Counted from the stretch's first letter, positions 50,435 through 59,715 are shown. The stretch: DNA of 64,000 nt from Clostridia bacterium (GCA_017473435.1 JAFULG010000013.1:1-64000), one strand, 5' to 3'. Translations and numbers: made by a program. The notes: a model not told the origin generated them from the letters alone.

Positions 50435-52399
50435 TTATCTTACCTTTGAGCCGGCGGGAATACCGTCAACAAAAATTACCTTAACATCTTGCTCGCTGCA
50501 GTCTGCCGCAAGAATCATTCCCTGACTTTCAACACCGCAAAGTACAGCAGGCTTGAGGTTTGAAACAACTATAACGCTCTTACCGATAAGATCTTCGGGC
50601 TTATACCACTTTGCGATACCTGATGCAACTGTTCTCGGTGTGCCGGTGCCGTCATCAAGTGTGAGCTTGAGAAGCTTCTTAGCACGCTTAACGCCCTCGC
50701 AGTCAGTGATTTTTGCTACACGGAGATCAACCTTCATAAAGTCTTCAATACCGATTTTTGCAATGCCTTCAATTTCGGACTTTTTTTCGTCCTGTACGGT
50801 TTCTTCATAGCTCTTTTCGTTTTCCTGAGCAGCCTTCTGCTGAGCCTCGATGTCAGCCATAAACTTTTCAGCATCAATACGTGCGAAAAGGGGAGTAGGA
50901 GTGCCAACCTTGTTGCCGCTTACAAGTGCACCGAAGGAGGCGAGGCTGTCATAGTCAGCAATGTCGCAGTTAATCTGTTCGAGAATAGCCTTTGATGTAT
51001 CAGGCATAAAGGGTGAAACGAGAACTGCGATGCATCTGATACCTTCAAGAAGGTTATAAAGTACAGTACCGAGTCTTTCTTTGTTTGCTTCATCCTTTGC
51101 AAGCACCCAGGGTGCGGTCTCGTCAATGTATTTGTTGCAACGCTTTGCAAGGTTAATAACAGCTTCAACAGCGTCTGCCATATGATAGGTGCTGATTTTG
51201 CTGTCAACAGTTTTTACTGTTTCAAGAGCAAATGTCTTAAGCTCGTCATCGAGTGCTTCGGGACAGTTAGGTGCCATAACAATGCCGTCAAAGTATTTGT
51301 TTGTCATGGCAACTGTTCTGTTAACAAGATTGCCGAGAGTGTTTGCAAGATCTGAATTGAATCTTTCGATTATTGTACTGTAAGAAATCGAACCGTCGTT
51401 TGCATGAGGCATTTCAGAAAGAAGATAGTATCTTGTAGCATCAACTCCGATAAGCTTTGAAAGCTCGTCAGCATAGATAACGTTACCCTTTGATTTGCTC
51501 ATTTTATCCTCGCCAAAGAGGAGCCAGGGATGACCGTAAACCTGCTTGGGTAACTCTTCGCCGAGAGCCATAAGCATAATAGGCCAGTAAATTGTATGGA
51601 AACGAACGATATCCTTGCCGATGATATGCACATCTGCCGGCCAGTATTTTTTGTAAAGCTCGCCTGAACCGTCCGGATCATATCCGAGAGCGGTAATGTA
51701 GTTTGAAAGCGCATCAATCCATACATAGACAACATGCTTTTCATCAAAGGAAACAGGAATACCCCATTTGAATGAGGTTCTTGACACACAAAGATCCTGA
51801 AGGCCCGGTTTGATAAAGTTATTGAGCATTTCCTTTTTGCGGCTTTCGGGATAAATGAAATTCTCGTTGGATTCAATGTAATCCTCAAGCTGATTCTGAT
51901 ATTTTGAAAGACGAAGGAAATATGCTTCTTCCTTTGCTTTCTTTACCTCTCTGCCACAGTCGGGGCACTTGCCGTCAACAAGCTGAGCTTCAGTCCAGAA
52001 GGATTCACAGGGAGTGCAGTAAAGTCCTTCATATTCACTCTTGTAAATATCTCCCTGATCATAAAGCTTTTTGAAAATCTTCTGTACACAGGCTTCGTGG
52101 TAATCATCGGTAGTACGGATGAATTTATCGTAGGTGGTGTTGAGAGTGTCGCAGATGCCCTGAATTTCACCTGCAATCTTGTCGACATACTCCTTGGGGG
52201 TTACGCCGGCACTTTTTGCGTATTCTTCAATTTTCTGGCCGTGCTCATCAGTACCTGTGAGGAAGAAGACATCGTATCCTACAAGTCTTTTGTAACGGGC
52301 TATTGCGTCGGTGAGAACTATTTCATAGCTGTTGCCGATATGAGGCTTTCTTGAAGTGTAGGCAATAGCTGTTGTGATATAGAATTTACCTTTGTTCAT
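50435..52399 (-). CDS. metG: Methionyl-tRNA synthetase with C-terminal tRNA-binding domain
   Basis: 654 residues, class I synthetase. Present are a HIGH-type PHIGNSYE (about 19-26), the zinc knuckle CTPC..CPDCGRE (about 127-150), the KMSKS motif DKMSKSKGN (about 299-307) and the anticodon-binding helical domain. A C-terminal EMAP/Trbp111-like domain (from about 545) begins IGIEDFMKVDLRVAKI and contains LKPAVLCGVESQGMILAA. It is preceded by a SigA promoter at 52436-52465 without a T-box. Confidence 0.97.
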   Translation of the reverse strand: MNKGKFYITTAIAYTSRKPHIGNSYEIVLTDAIARYKRLVGYDVFFLTGTDEHGQKIEEYAKSAGVTPKEYVDKIAGEIQGICDTLNTTYDKFIRTTDDYHEACVQKIFKKLYDQGDIYKSEYEGLYCTPCESFWTEAQLVDGKCPDCGREVKKAKEEAYFLRLSKYQNQLEDYIESNENFIYPESRKKEMLNNFIKPGLQDLCVSRTSFKWGIPVSFDEKHVVYVWIDALSNYITALGYDPDGSGELYKKYWPADVHIIGKDIVRFHTIYWPIMLMALGEELPKQVYGHPWLLFGEDKMSKSKGNVIYADELSKLIGVDATRYYLLSEMPHANDGSISYSTIIERFNSDLANTLGNLVNRTVAMTNKYFDGIVMAPNCPEALDDELKTFALETVKTVDSKISTYHMADAVEAVINLAKRCNKYIDETAPWVLAKDEANKERLGTVLYNLLEGIRCIAVLVSPFMPDTSKAILEQINCDIADYDSLASFGALVSGNKVGTPTPLFARIDAEKFMADIEAQQKAAQENEKSYEETVQDEKKSEIEGIAKIGIEDFMKVDLRVAKITDCEGVKRAKKLLKLTLDDGTGTPRTVASGIAKWYKPEDLIGKSVIVVSNLKPAVLCGVESQGMILAADCSEQDVKVIFVDGIPAGSKVR

Positions 52400-52730
52400 T
52401 TAAAAGCTTCCTTTCAATAATATATTATCCGTATTATTTTACCAATATTTAGGTGGATTTGTCAAGTGATTTGCCACTTAAAAGATGACAGCTGAAGCCG
52501 GGTGAATATTTACTCACCTTAACGTGCTGTAAAATGACTTGGTTAACCGTCAGTTTACATAATTTACAAATAATTATTATTTGATTAAAAAATACTTTAA
52601 TTATAAAAAAATATTTAACATTCTCAAAAAAACTCGACTAATTTATATAATTATGGTAGAATATGCACAATAAAGAGCAGTTTGTTGCTTTTTTAGCAGA
52701 CAAGCCTCATTAAAAAAAGGAGAGATAATT
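52400..52730. other. 331-bp divergent intergenic region, metG and M28 peptidase promoters
   Basis: The metG promoter on the minus strand is TTGACA (52465-52460) and TAAAAT (52441-52436), 18 bp apart. On the plus strand TCGACT (52634-52639) and TAGAAT (52657-52662), 17 bp apart, serve the peptidase. The stretch between, about 52560-52630, is very A+T-rich, with runs of A and T. No open frame, T-box motif or convincing large structure is seen. Confidence 0.6.
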
Positions 52731-53990
52731 TTGAAAGCTAATGAAAGCGTAACTAATTACGCATCATCTCTGAGAATGTATACAAACTATACAGTCAGAG
52801 AAATCAAAAAAATCTGCAAGAATATCGGACCTCGTCTTGCCGGCAGTCAGCAGGAGCATGAGGCACATAAGTACATTGCAGAAGAAATGAAAACCTGCTG
52901 TGATAAGGTAGATATCGAAGAATTTCAGCTCGCTCCGGAAGCATTTATGAGCTGGGTAAGAATTGACGGCATTCTTGTTCTTTTTTCTATTCTTTTTGCA
53001 TGGATTAACAAGTTCGTGGATATAGGCTTCAACTTTGCTTGGATTTCTGTTGCATTTACAGGTTTGGCTTTAATTTTTGTTTTCTGCGAATTTCTTATGT
53101 ATTGGGAATTCTATGATTTTCTTTTCCCCAAGGCAACGTCACATAATACAATAGGCGTAAGAAAAGCCGGCGGTGAAACAAAACAGAGAATTATTTTCTC
53201 AGGTCACGTTGACTCTTCACATCAGTGGACTTACACCCGTCTCGGCGGTTCACCCCTTCTTTTCGCAGTTGGCGGTTACGGTGTTGTCAGCATGCTTTAT
53301 GTTTTTGTTTCATCAATTCTCATTTCGGCAAATGTTTTTGCTCCCGAGGTTGCAGATGTTCTCAGATACATACAGCTTGCATGTATTCCCGGTGCGATTG
53401 CAGTTATGTTCTTTGTTAACTTTAACATTACAGTTGAAGGTGCAAATGACAATCTTACAGGCACAATGGCTTCTGTTGCCATTATGAAATATCTTGAGGA
53501 TAACAACATCCGTTTCGAAAATACCGAGGTTGTTGCTATGGGTGCCGGTTCTGAAGAATCAGGTCTGCGCGGCTCAAGAGCATACGTTAAGCGCCATATG
53601 GATGAGCTTAAGGAAATCCCCACTGTTTTCATCGGTCTTGAAACCTTCCGCGATTATGACAGTATTGCAATTTACGAGCGTGATATGACAGGTACTGTTA
53701 AGATGGATTCCAGAGTTTGCTCACTTATGAAAAAAGCCGGTGAGGAAGCAGGTCTTGATGTTCCTTACAGCTCAGTTTATGTAGGAGCTTCCGATGCTGC
53801 TGCTGTACAGAAGCTTGGTGTTCCCGCAGTTACTCTTGCAGCTATGGATCCCGGTCCTCCGAGATATTATCATACTATCGGCGATACAGCAGATAATATG
53901 GATCTTAAGACAGTTGAAAAGTGCCTTGACATTGCTCTCAGAACATTGTTCATTTATGATGAGCAGGGTCTTCAGGATAGCTACAAATAA
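52731..53990 (+). CDS. M28-family zinc peptidase with embedded membrane segments
   Basis: 419 residues. The metal site is recognisable: FSGHVDSS (about 161-168), GANDNLTG (about 241-248), GSEESGLRG (about 274-282), Asp in VGASDAA and the closing YYHTIGDTADN (about 385-395). Between the N-terminal segment and the metal site are two hydrophobic helices (about 80-125), with two more at about 185-230, so the catalytic domain is membrane-tethered and interrupted. The TTG start at 52731 has AGGAGAG upstream. Substrate unknown; M28 members are aminopeptidases or carboxypeptidases. Confidence 0.8.
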   Translation: MKANESVTNYASSLRMYTNYTVREIKKICKNIGPRLAGSQQEHEAHKYIAEEMKTCCDKVDIEEFQLAPEAFMSWVRIDGILVLFSILFAWINKFVDIGFNFAWISVAFTGLALIFVFCEFLMYWEFYDFLFPKATSHNTIGVRKAGGETKQRIIFSGHVDSSHQWTYTRLGGSPLLFAVGGYGVVSMLYVFVSSILISANVFAPEVADVLRYIQLACIPGAIAVMFFVNFNITVEGANDNLTGTMASVAIMKYLEDNNIRFENTEVVAMGAGSEESGLRGSRAYVKRHMDELKEIPTVFIGLETFRDYDSIAIYERDMTGTVKMDSRVCSLMKKAGEEAGLDVPYSSVYVGASDAAAVQKLGVPAVTLAAMDPGPPRYYHTIGDTADNMDLKTVEKCLDIALRTLFIYDEQGLQDSYK

Positions 53991-54002
53991 TTCAAAAATT
54001 CA

Positions 54003-54036
54003 ATGCAGTCGCTTTTGCGGCTGCATTATTTTATCT
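54003..54036 (+). terminator. Terminator after the M28 peptidase
   Basis: AATGCAGTCGC at 54003-54013 pairs with GCGGCTGCATT at 54018-54028 (one G-U pair) around a TTTT loop, followed by ATTTTATCTTT. Confidence 0.82.
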
Positions 54037-54041
54037 TTGGT

Positions 54042-54070
54042 TGACAGTTGCGTAAGGTGTTGATATAATT
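54042..54070 (+). promoter_or_regulatory. Promoter of the GH26 gene
   Basis: Consensus TTGACA at 54042-54047 and TATAAT at 54065-54070, 17 bp apart. Confidence 0.85.
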
Positions 54071-54099
54071 CTATAAGAAATATATTTGCGGAGGTCATT

Positions 54100-55089
54100 A
54101 TGAATAAAAAGAGGAGTATTTTAATAGTAATATTGTTGGCTTTCGTTTGCTTTATTGCTCTTTTTGCGTTACAGCGAGAAGAAAAACCGATTCTTTCCAA
54201 CGGTGATGCTACTCAAGAGGCAAGGGAGATTTTTGATTATATATCGAATCTTGACGGAGAGTTTGTTTTATCCGGTCAGCAGGAGTCTACCTGGATGGGA
54301 AGCTGTGATTATGAAATTGATTATATATTTGCGTCTTCGGGGAAGCAGCCTGTAATTAAGGGCTTTGATTATATGAACGATGATTTTCAGGGTGTCAACA
54401 GAAGAGCAGAAGAATGGTGGAACAATGGAGGTATTGTTACAATATGCTGGCATTGCGGAAGTGACTTCAGCGGCGAGTGGAAAGATTCCATGGAAGACGA
54501 AGTGGCGAATTGGGATGTGATGCTTACCGAAGGAACCGCCGAATATAATAGTATGATTAGCGGTATGGATAAGGCGGCTAAGGCTTTGCTCGAGCTCAAA
54601 GAGAAAAATATACCGGTTTTATGGCGCCCCTTCCATGAGTTCGACGGGCATTGGTTCTGGTGGAGCAAAGGCGGGGCAGACGCTTTCAGGCAGATGTGGA
54701 TAATTATGTACCAACGCTACACAGAATACTGGAAGCTTGATAATCTTATTTGGGTGCTCGGCTTTTCCGATCAAGGTGAAAAAAGCAGAGATTGGTATCC
54801 CGGCGATGAGTATTGTGATATAATTGGTGCTGATACTTATCAGCTTGATATCTTCACAAAGCTTTACAGAAAAATGCAGAGAATTACTTCGAAATCAAAA
54901 CTCGTCTGCCTTCATGAATGCGGTGCTAATCCTACTGTCGATGAGCTTGAAAAAGCACCCTGGGTATGGTTTATGACCTGGCACACGGAATATCTTACAG
55001 ATAACAACACCAAAGAAGATCTGAATAAATTATATAACAGTGACATTGTTATAACTCTTGATGAATTCAGTTTGCGGAAACAGAGATAA
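54100..55089 (+). CDS. Glycoside hydrolase family 26, beta-mannanase-like
   Basis: 329 residues. An N-terminal membrane segment or uncleaved signal (about 6-24, no clear lipobox) is followed by a GH26 (alpha/beta)8 domain. The acid/base Glu180 lies in WRPFHEFDGHWFWW and the nucleophile Glu273 in CLHECGA. The VTICWHCG segment upstream is also typical. GH26 enzymes cleave beta-1,4-mannan; some act on mixed-linkage glucan. It is likely anchored outside the cell, acting on plant mannans. No dockerin or carbohydrate-binding module is seen. Confidence 0.88.
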   Translation: MNKKRSILIVILLAFVCFIALFALQREEKPILSNGDATQEAREIFDYISNLDGEFVLSGQQESTWMGSCDYEIDYIFASSGKQPVIKGFDYMNDDFQGVNRRAEEWWNNGGIVTICWHCGSDFSGEWKDSMEDEVANWDVMLTEGTAEYNSMISGMDKAAKALLELKEKNIPVLWRPFHEFDGHWFWWSKGGADAFRQMWIIMYQRYTEYWKLDNLIWVLGFSDQGEKSRDWYPGDEYCDIIGADTYQLDIFTKLYRKMQRITSKSKLVCLHECGANPTVDELEKAPWVWFMTWHTEYLTDNNTKEDLNKLYNSDIVITLDEFSLRKQR

Positions 55090-55127
55090 TTTGTCGTACA
55101 AAAATATATAAAAGAAAGATTTTGATG

Positions 55128-55156
55128 TTGAAAAATCAGAAAAATTGTTTTATAAT
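55128..55156 (+). promoter_or_regulatory. Promoter of the VanY-type gene
   Basis: TTGAAA at 55128-55133 and perfect TATAAT at 55151-55156, 17 bp apart. Confidence 0.7.
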
Positions 55157-55186
55157 ATTATACGACGAAAGTGAGGAATGAAAACT

Positions 55187-56254
55187 ATGAATGATAAATT
55201 TGAAATGAACGCTGAGCTTGAAAATGATGATAACGTAAAAAATGGTAAAAGAGCTGTTGATATAATAATCAAAATTCTTACAGCCTGCTGTGTGATATCT
55301 GCAGTAGGTCTGTTGGGTGTTATGGTTATGGCGTTTTTAGATCTCGGTGATGGCGCGGCTCAGGATGATAGCGTTATTGCTCCTGAAATATTAGCGACTA
55401 CCACTACAACTACAACAACAGAACCTCCTACAACTGCTGCTACTGTCAGAATGACTGTTTATGTAAAGGCTGATGTTGACCTTAAGAGTAAAGCCAATAA
55501 TGACTCTGAAACTGTCGGTTCACTTAAAACAGGTGACACCATTGGTCTTGTAGCTGTAGAGGCGGACGGTTGGTACAGAGCTGTTTATAACAACAAGGAA
55601 TGCTTTGTTCATAAAAATTATCTTTCGGTTACAAAACCGGAAGTTAATACAGATGCCGAATCCGGCAGAACTGTTATTGATCCCGAGCAGGAGCTCTGGT
55701 ATCTTGTGGTTGTTGATCACGACAGACAGATGCCTGATGATTATGAGCCGGAGCTTGAATATATCGCTGATTCCGATTATGAGCTTGACTCACGTGTAGC
55801 AGAAAAATACGATGAAATGTATTACGCGGCTCTTGAAGAAAATATTGAACTTACACCGGTTTCCGCCTACAGATATTATTCTACTCAGGAAAGCAATTTC
55901 AACGCCCTTGTGGAAGAGCTGATGGAAAACAGTGGCCTTTCACAGCAAGAGGCTGAAGCAAAGGCTGCAACAGAAATTTTACCTGCAGGTTGCAGTGAGC
56001 ACAATCTCGGACTTGCAGTTGATATCGGTAGCGTTGAGGACGAGTTCAAGTACAGCGATGCATACACATGGCTTAAGGCTCATGCACATGAATACGGATT
56101 TATTGAGCGCTATACAGAAGAGAAGCAGAGTATAACCGGTATTATTCCTGAGCCTTGGCATTGGAGATATGTCGGTACAGAGCATGCTGAGAAGATAGTT
56201 AATGCAGGCGTTTGCCTTGAAGAATATCTCAGACAGAACAACATTGCTTATTAA
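55187..56254 (+). CDS. D-alanyl-D-alanine carboxypeptidase (VanY/M15B) with SH3-like domain
   Basis: About 355 residues. A short acidic cytoplasmic N-terminus, one membrane helix (about 28-52), a Thr-rich linker (eight Thr in a row, about 72-79), a bacterial SH3-like domain (about 85-150) and a VanY peptidase domain (about 185-350). Zinc motifs are SEHNLGLAVDIG and EPWHWRYVG. It trims terminal D-Ala from peptidoglycan stems. ATG 55187 is chosen because GAGGA at 55173-55177 suits it better than ATG 55178. Confidence 0.9.
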   Translation: MNDKFEMNAELENDDNVKNGKRAVDIIIKILTACCVISAVGLLGVMVMAFLDLGDGAAQDDSVIAPEILATTTTTTTTEPPTTAATVRMTVYVKADVDLKSKANNDSETVGSLKTGDTIGLVAVEADGWYRAVYNNKECFVHKNYLSVTKPEVNTDAESGRTVIDPEQELWYLVVVDHDRQMPDDYEPELEYIADSDYELDSRVAEKYDEMYYAALEENIELTPVSAYRYYSTQESNFNALVEELMENSGLSQQEAEAKAATEILPAGCSEHNLGLAVDIGSVEDEFKYSDAYTWLKAHAHEYGFIERYTEEKQSITGIIPEPWHWRYVGTEHAEKIVNAGVCLEEYLRQNNIAY

Positions 56255-56284
56255 TAAAAAAATAAAAAAATCATAAAAAAACAC

Positions 56285-56313
56285 TTGACAAATTAATTAG
56301 TCTGTGGTAATAT
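56285..56313 (+). promoter_or_regulatory. Promoter of the infC-rpmI-rplT operon
   Basis: TTGACA at 56285-56290 and TAATAT at 56308-56313, 17 bp apart. Confidence 0.8.
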
Positions 56314-56317
56314 ACCA

Positions 56318-56470
56318 AGGCAAACAAAGCAGAGCAGTATGCGTTCTCACCTGCGGAATCCCGTTTCCTGTAGGTCAATAGACTGATTTTTTTGGTGTAT
56401 TGATGCGTGAACAGCTCTCTGTTCACGCTTTGATTTTTTCTGACAGAGGTCAGACGATAATTTTTGGAGG
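56318..56470 (+). ncRNA. infC operon leader with terminator hairpin (L20-leader type)
   Basis: The 150-nt leader carries a strong intrinsic terminator: a perfect 10-bp stem 56405-56414/56419-56428, then TTTGATTTTTT. Upstream a GTTCTCACCTGCGG..CCTGTAGGTC element (56343-56374) could form the competing structure. In Bacillus this operon is repressed by L20 through such a leader. Identity with the Rfam L20 leader is likely by position, but was not tested. Confidence 0.65.
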
Positions 56471-56473
56471 TGT

Positions 56474-56997
56474 ATGAACATCGCTATCAAAGAGTTACAG
56501 ATCAACGAAGAAATCCGCGACAAGGAAGTAAGAGTTATCACCGGTGACGGTGAAGTGCTCGGTATCATGTCATCACAGGATGCTCTCAGAATTGCTGAGG
56601 AGAAAAATCTCGATTTAGTTAAAATTGCTCCCCAGGCTGTTCCTCCCGTGTGCAAAATCATGGACTACGGTAAGTACCGTTTTGAACAGGCTAAGAAAGA
56701 AAAGGAAGCAAAGAAAAATCAACACGTTGTTGAAGTTAAAGAGATCAGACTTTCTCTCAACATTGATACTCATGACTTTGAAACAAAGGTAAATCATGCA
56801 AGACGTTTCCTTACAAGTGGAAACAAAGTTAAGGTTTCAATCCGTTTCAGAGGACGTGAGCTTGCTCATACTGAGAACGGACTTGTGACAATGAAGCAGT
56901 TTGCTGAAGCTTGTACGGAATTCAGTAATGTTGAAAGGCTGCAAAGCTTGAAGGTAAGTCAATGATGATGTTCCTGGCACCTAAGCCGAAAAAGTAA
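56474..56997 (+). pseudogene. infC: Translation initiation factor IF-3, apparent 1-base deletion near 3' end
   Basis: The frame from 56474 encodes IF-3 with ELQINEEIRDKEVRVI and VPPVCKIMDYGKYRFEQ in the N-domain and KEIRLSLNIDTHDFETKV and VSIRFRGRE in the C-domain. After GTT GAA at 56930-56935 it shifts and stops at 56965. Adding one A near 56936 restores the expected end EKAAKLEGKSMMMFLAPKPKK (quoted in part: KLEGKSMMMFLAPKPKK), with a stop at 56995-56997. The gene is essential, so a sequencing or assembly error is the likeliest cause. The ATG at 56474 is only 3 nt from GGAGG (56466-56470); a non-ATG start, ATC at 56480, is possible as infC often uses rare starts. Confidence 0.85.
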
Positions 56998-57015
56998 TAA
57001 CAGGAGGAATTTACA

Positions 57016-57213
57016 ATGCCTAAAATTAAGACACACAGCGGTGCAAAAAAGCGTTTTAAGCTTTCAAAGAACGGTAAGCCCATCCGCTACCATGCAAACA
57101 AATCCCACATCCTTACCAAGAAGAATACAAAGCGTAAGAGAGGTCTTCGCACAACAGTTGTTGCTGATAAGACAAACGAGAAGCAGATTAAGCGTCTTAT
57201 TCCTTACAAATAA
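57016..57213 (+). CDS. rpmI: 50S ribosomal protein L35
   Basis: 65 residues, basic. [20 protein letters not shown] at the N-terminus and [15 protein letters not shown] are the L35 signature. AGGAGG precedes the ATG. It is the middle gene of infC-rpmI-rplT. Confidence 0.97.
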   Translation: MPKIKTHSGAKKRFKLSKNGKPIRYHANKSHILTKKNTKRKRGLRTTVVADKTNEKQIKRLIPYK

Positions 57214-57266
57214 TTCAAGGCAACATCAAACAAAAATAGTATAATAACAAACGGAGGTACTTAATC

Positions 57267-57620
57267 ATGGCTCGTATTAAAGGCGCAATGATGACTCGTA
57301 AGAGAAGAAATAAAGTATTAAAGCTTGCAAAGGGCTACTACGGCTCAAAGCACAGCCTTTTCAAGACAGCTAAGCAGGCTGTAATGAAGTCAGGCAACTA
57401 CGCATATATCGGCAGAAAGCAGAAGAAGAGAGATTTCCGTCGTCTTTGGATCACAAGAATTTCTGCAGCTTGTAAGGCAAACGGCATGAACTACTCAACA
57501 TTCATGAACGGCCTTAAGAAGGCAGACATCACTCTTAACAGAAAGATGCTCTCAGAAATCGCTATCGCTGATCCCGCAGCTTTCACAGCTCTTGTTGAAA
57601 AGGCAAAGGCTGCTCTTTAA
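57267..57620 (+). CDS. rplT: 50S ribosomal protein L20
   Basis: 117 residues. [20 protein letters not shown] then [28 protein letters not shown] and [15 protein letters not shown] are the L20 pattern. L20 is an early 50S assembly protein and the likely repressor of its own operon through the leader at 56318-56470. GGAGG precedes the ATG. Confidence 0.98.
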   Translation: MARIKGAMMTRKRRNKVLKLAKGYYGSKHSLFKTAKQAVMKSGNYAYIGRKQKKRDFRRLWITRISAACKANGMNYSTFMNGLKKADITLNRKMLSEIAIADPAAFTALVEKAKAAL

Positions 57621-57632
57621 TCACTACAATTT

Positions 57633-57672
57633 GCGTCCGAGATTTTCTCTCGGGCGTATTTGTGTTTTTTAT
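57633..57672 (+). terminator. Terminator after rplT
   Basis: An 11-bp stem with two G-U pairs, 57633-57643 with 57649-57659, followed by TTTGTGTTTTTTA. Confidence 0.78.
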
Positions 57673-57701
57673 GATTTATTTTTTTGTAAAGGAATACCAC
57701 A

Positions 57702-58484
57702 ATGCAGAGAATAGAAAGTTCAACAAATGAGAAAATCAAGACAGCTGTAAAGGTGGCTGCATCAGCCCGATACCGTAGAGAAATCGGACTTTTTTTCCTT
57801 GAAGGTTTACGTCTTTGCCGTGATGCTGCACTTACAGGATATGACATTGAGACCGCTTTTTTTTCGGAGGCCTTTCTTAAAAAATTTCCTGACGATACAG
57901 ATTTTATAAGTTCAAAAAGTAAAAATTGCTTTATTGTCGGCAATTCCGTCGAACAGAAACTGACTCAGGCGCAGACTCCGCAGGGTGTGTTTTGTCTTTG
58001 CAAAAAGAAAAATAATTGTTATGAAATTAATACTGACGGTAAATATATCGTGTTGGAAAATGTTCAGGATCCGGCTAACTTCGGAGCTGTCTGCAGAACA
58101 GCGGAAGCTCTCGGTATTGACGGCGCGGTAATCAGCGGTTGCTGTGATTTGTATAATCCTAAAACACAGCGCGCAGCAATGGGTTCTGCCTTAAGGCTGC
58201 CGATAACTGAAACCGATGATCTTGCTTCCTTTCTCAAAGCTTTAGCTGATAAAGGAATGAAGCTGTACGCTACAACGCCTCGCGAAGATGCAGATAAAAT
58301 TACGGATATTTCCTTTGAAGGTGGCGTTCTTGCTGTTATCGGAAATGAAGGAAACGGCGTAAGCGATGAAATATTCGAACTTTGTGAAAAGATTACCATA
58401 CCTATGGGTGGCAGAGCTGAATCTCTTAACGCTTCTATGGCGGCTGCCATTACGATGTGGGAGATGATGAGAAATGGCGGATAA
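57702..58484 (+). CDS. SpoU/TrmH-family RNA 2'-O-methyltransferase
   Basis: 260 residues. An N-terminal substrate-binding domain (about 1-100, with FFLEGLRLC) precedes the knotted SPOUT domain: ENVQDPANFGAVCRTAEALG (about 112-131), AVIGNEGNGVS (about 212-222) and GGRAESLNASMAAAITMWEM (about 235-254). Family members methylate 23S rRNA or tRNA riboses; the target cannot be set by sequence alone. It overlaps dprA by 11 bp. Confidence 0.9.
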   Translation: MQRIESSTNEKIKTAVKVAASARYRREIGLFFLEGLRLCRDAALTGYDIETAFFSEAFLKKFPDDTDFISSKSKNCFIVGNSVEQKLTQAQTPQGVFCLCKKKNNCYEINTDGKYIVLENVQDPANFGAVCRTAEALGIDGAVISGCCDLYNPKTQRAAMGSALRLPITETDDLASFLKALADKGMKLYATTPREDADKITDISFEGGVLAVIGNEGNGVSDEIFELCEKITIPMGGRAESLNASMAAAITMWEMMRNGG

Positions 58485-59715
58485 TCGTATATATTGGCTT
58501 TGGCTGCAGGATTGTCTCGGTCCCGGTGCCAAAGTTAAGGATTTATTTTCCCGTTATAAGGATGCCCGAGATTTTTTTCTTGCAGGTGAGAATGTCTGGC
58601 GGAAAGAAAGCTTATCCCGGGTGGTTCGCGATAAATTAAAAAGCAAAAAGCCTGATGATTATAATAAAAATATTACTTTTTGCAGTGAACACAAAATTTA
58701 TATTCTCTGTCCTGATGATGAATATTATCCTGACAGGTTACTTGAGATTGAAGATTTTCCTCTTGTGCTTTATGTAAGAGGTGACTATAGAAGTTTAAAA
58801 AATGAAAAATCAATAGCGGTTATAGGCAGCCGAACACCTTGTGTATACGGTCAGAAGGCGGCTGAAAAGATTGTTTCAGGATTAGTGGAAAATGACTATC
58901 TTATTGTTAGTGGCGGTGCTCTCGGAATCGACAGCGTTGCTCACATATCAGCTATAAATTCAGGCGGCAAGACTATACTTGTTATGGGTTGCGGGCACGG
59001 TAACGGATATCTTCCTGAAAACTCAGCACTCAGAAAGCTGGTATCGGAAAACGGCGCTCTTATTACTGAGTATCCACCCTATAATCCTGTAACTCCGGGT
59101 TCTTTTCCGATGAGAAACAGAATTATCTCAGCCTTAGGTGACGGGGTTGTTATTGTTGAGGCAGCTGATCCCAGCGGTACATTCAATACAGCCAATCACG
59201 CTCTTGAACAGAATAAAGATGTTTATGTTCTTCCTGGTGATATTGAAAGCGGCAATTTTGCAGGTTCAAACAGACTTATAACCGAGGGCGCTATTCCTGT
59301 TTTTTCAAGTGAAGACATTTTGCTTTATTGCGGAACTATTGATACTAAAGATAAAAAAGGTGTAATAAAAAACGGTAAAGCTTTTTCGGAAGTTGACGTT
59401 GATTCTGAATTTTCAAAAAAGCTTGTAAAAAAAACCGCTAAAAATAAAAACGAAAAAAAGAAAAAAGTTGAAGAAACGGTTAAAAGTGTAGAGAATGTCG
59501 AAGAAAATTGCGAAAAAAAGGAAAAAAATTTCCCGGAAGGTATTTCTAAAAACGCTGCGATAGTGTATAATATAATGTCCGGTGATATCTGTACAGTTGA
59601 CGAAGCGGCACGCGAAACCGAACTGAGTATACGGGATGTGCTTGTTGCTGTTACGGAGCTCGAAATGTTCGGAGTTATTGAAAATGACGGACCGGGAAAA
59701 TATAAAATCAAATAA
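58474..59715 (+). CDS. dprA: DNA-processing protein DprA
   Basis: 413 residues. The Rossmann core holds IGSRTPCVYGQKAAE (about 115-129), VSGGALGIDSVAH, the G-rich VMGCGHGN and a PMRNRIISALGDGVVIVEA segment (about 211-229). A Lys/Glu-rich linker (about 310-350) then leads to a DprA winged-helix domain, 355-413. DprA loads RecA on incoming single-stranded DNA in transformation. Its position just before topA-trmFO is normal in Firmicutes. The long charged linker is unusual for the family. Confidence 0.94.
   Translation: MADNRIYWLWLQDCLGPGAKVKDLFSRYKDARDFFLAGENVWRKESLSRVVRDKLKSKKPDDYNKNITFCSEHKIYILCPDDEYYPDRLLEIEDFPLVLYVRGDYRSLKNEKSIAVIGSRTPCVYGQKAAEKIVSGLVENDYLIVSGGALGIDSVAHISAINSGGKTILVMGCGHGNGYLPENSALRKLVSENGALITEYPPYNPVTPGSFPMRNRIISALGDGVVIVEAADPSGTFNTANHALEQNKDVYVLPGDIESGNFAGSNRLITEGAIPVFSSEDILLYCGTIDTKDKKGVIKNGKAFSEVDVDSEFSKKLVKKTAKNKNEKKKKVEETVKSVENVEENCEKKEKNFPEGISKNAAIVYNIMSGDICTVDEAARETELSIRDVLVAVTELEMFGVIENDGPGKYKIK

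Noticed and set aside
52400..52730. Possible T-box or S-box before metG
   Set aside because: No T-box motif and no S-box (SAM riboswitch) elements were seen on the minus strand.
55400..55435. Thr codon run in the VanY-type gene as a microsatellite or error
   Set aside because: It uses mixed ACT/ACA codons in frame and forms a normal extracellular linker between the membrane helix and the SH3-like domain.
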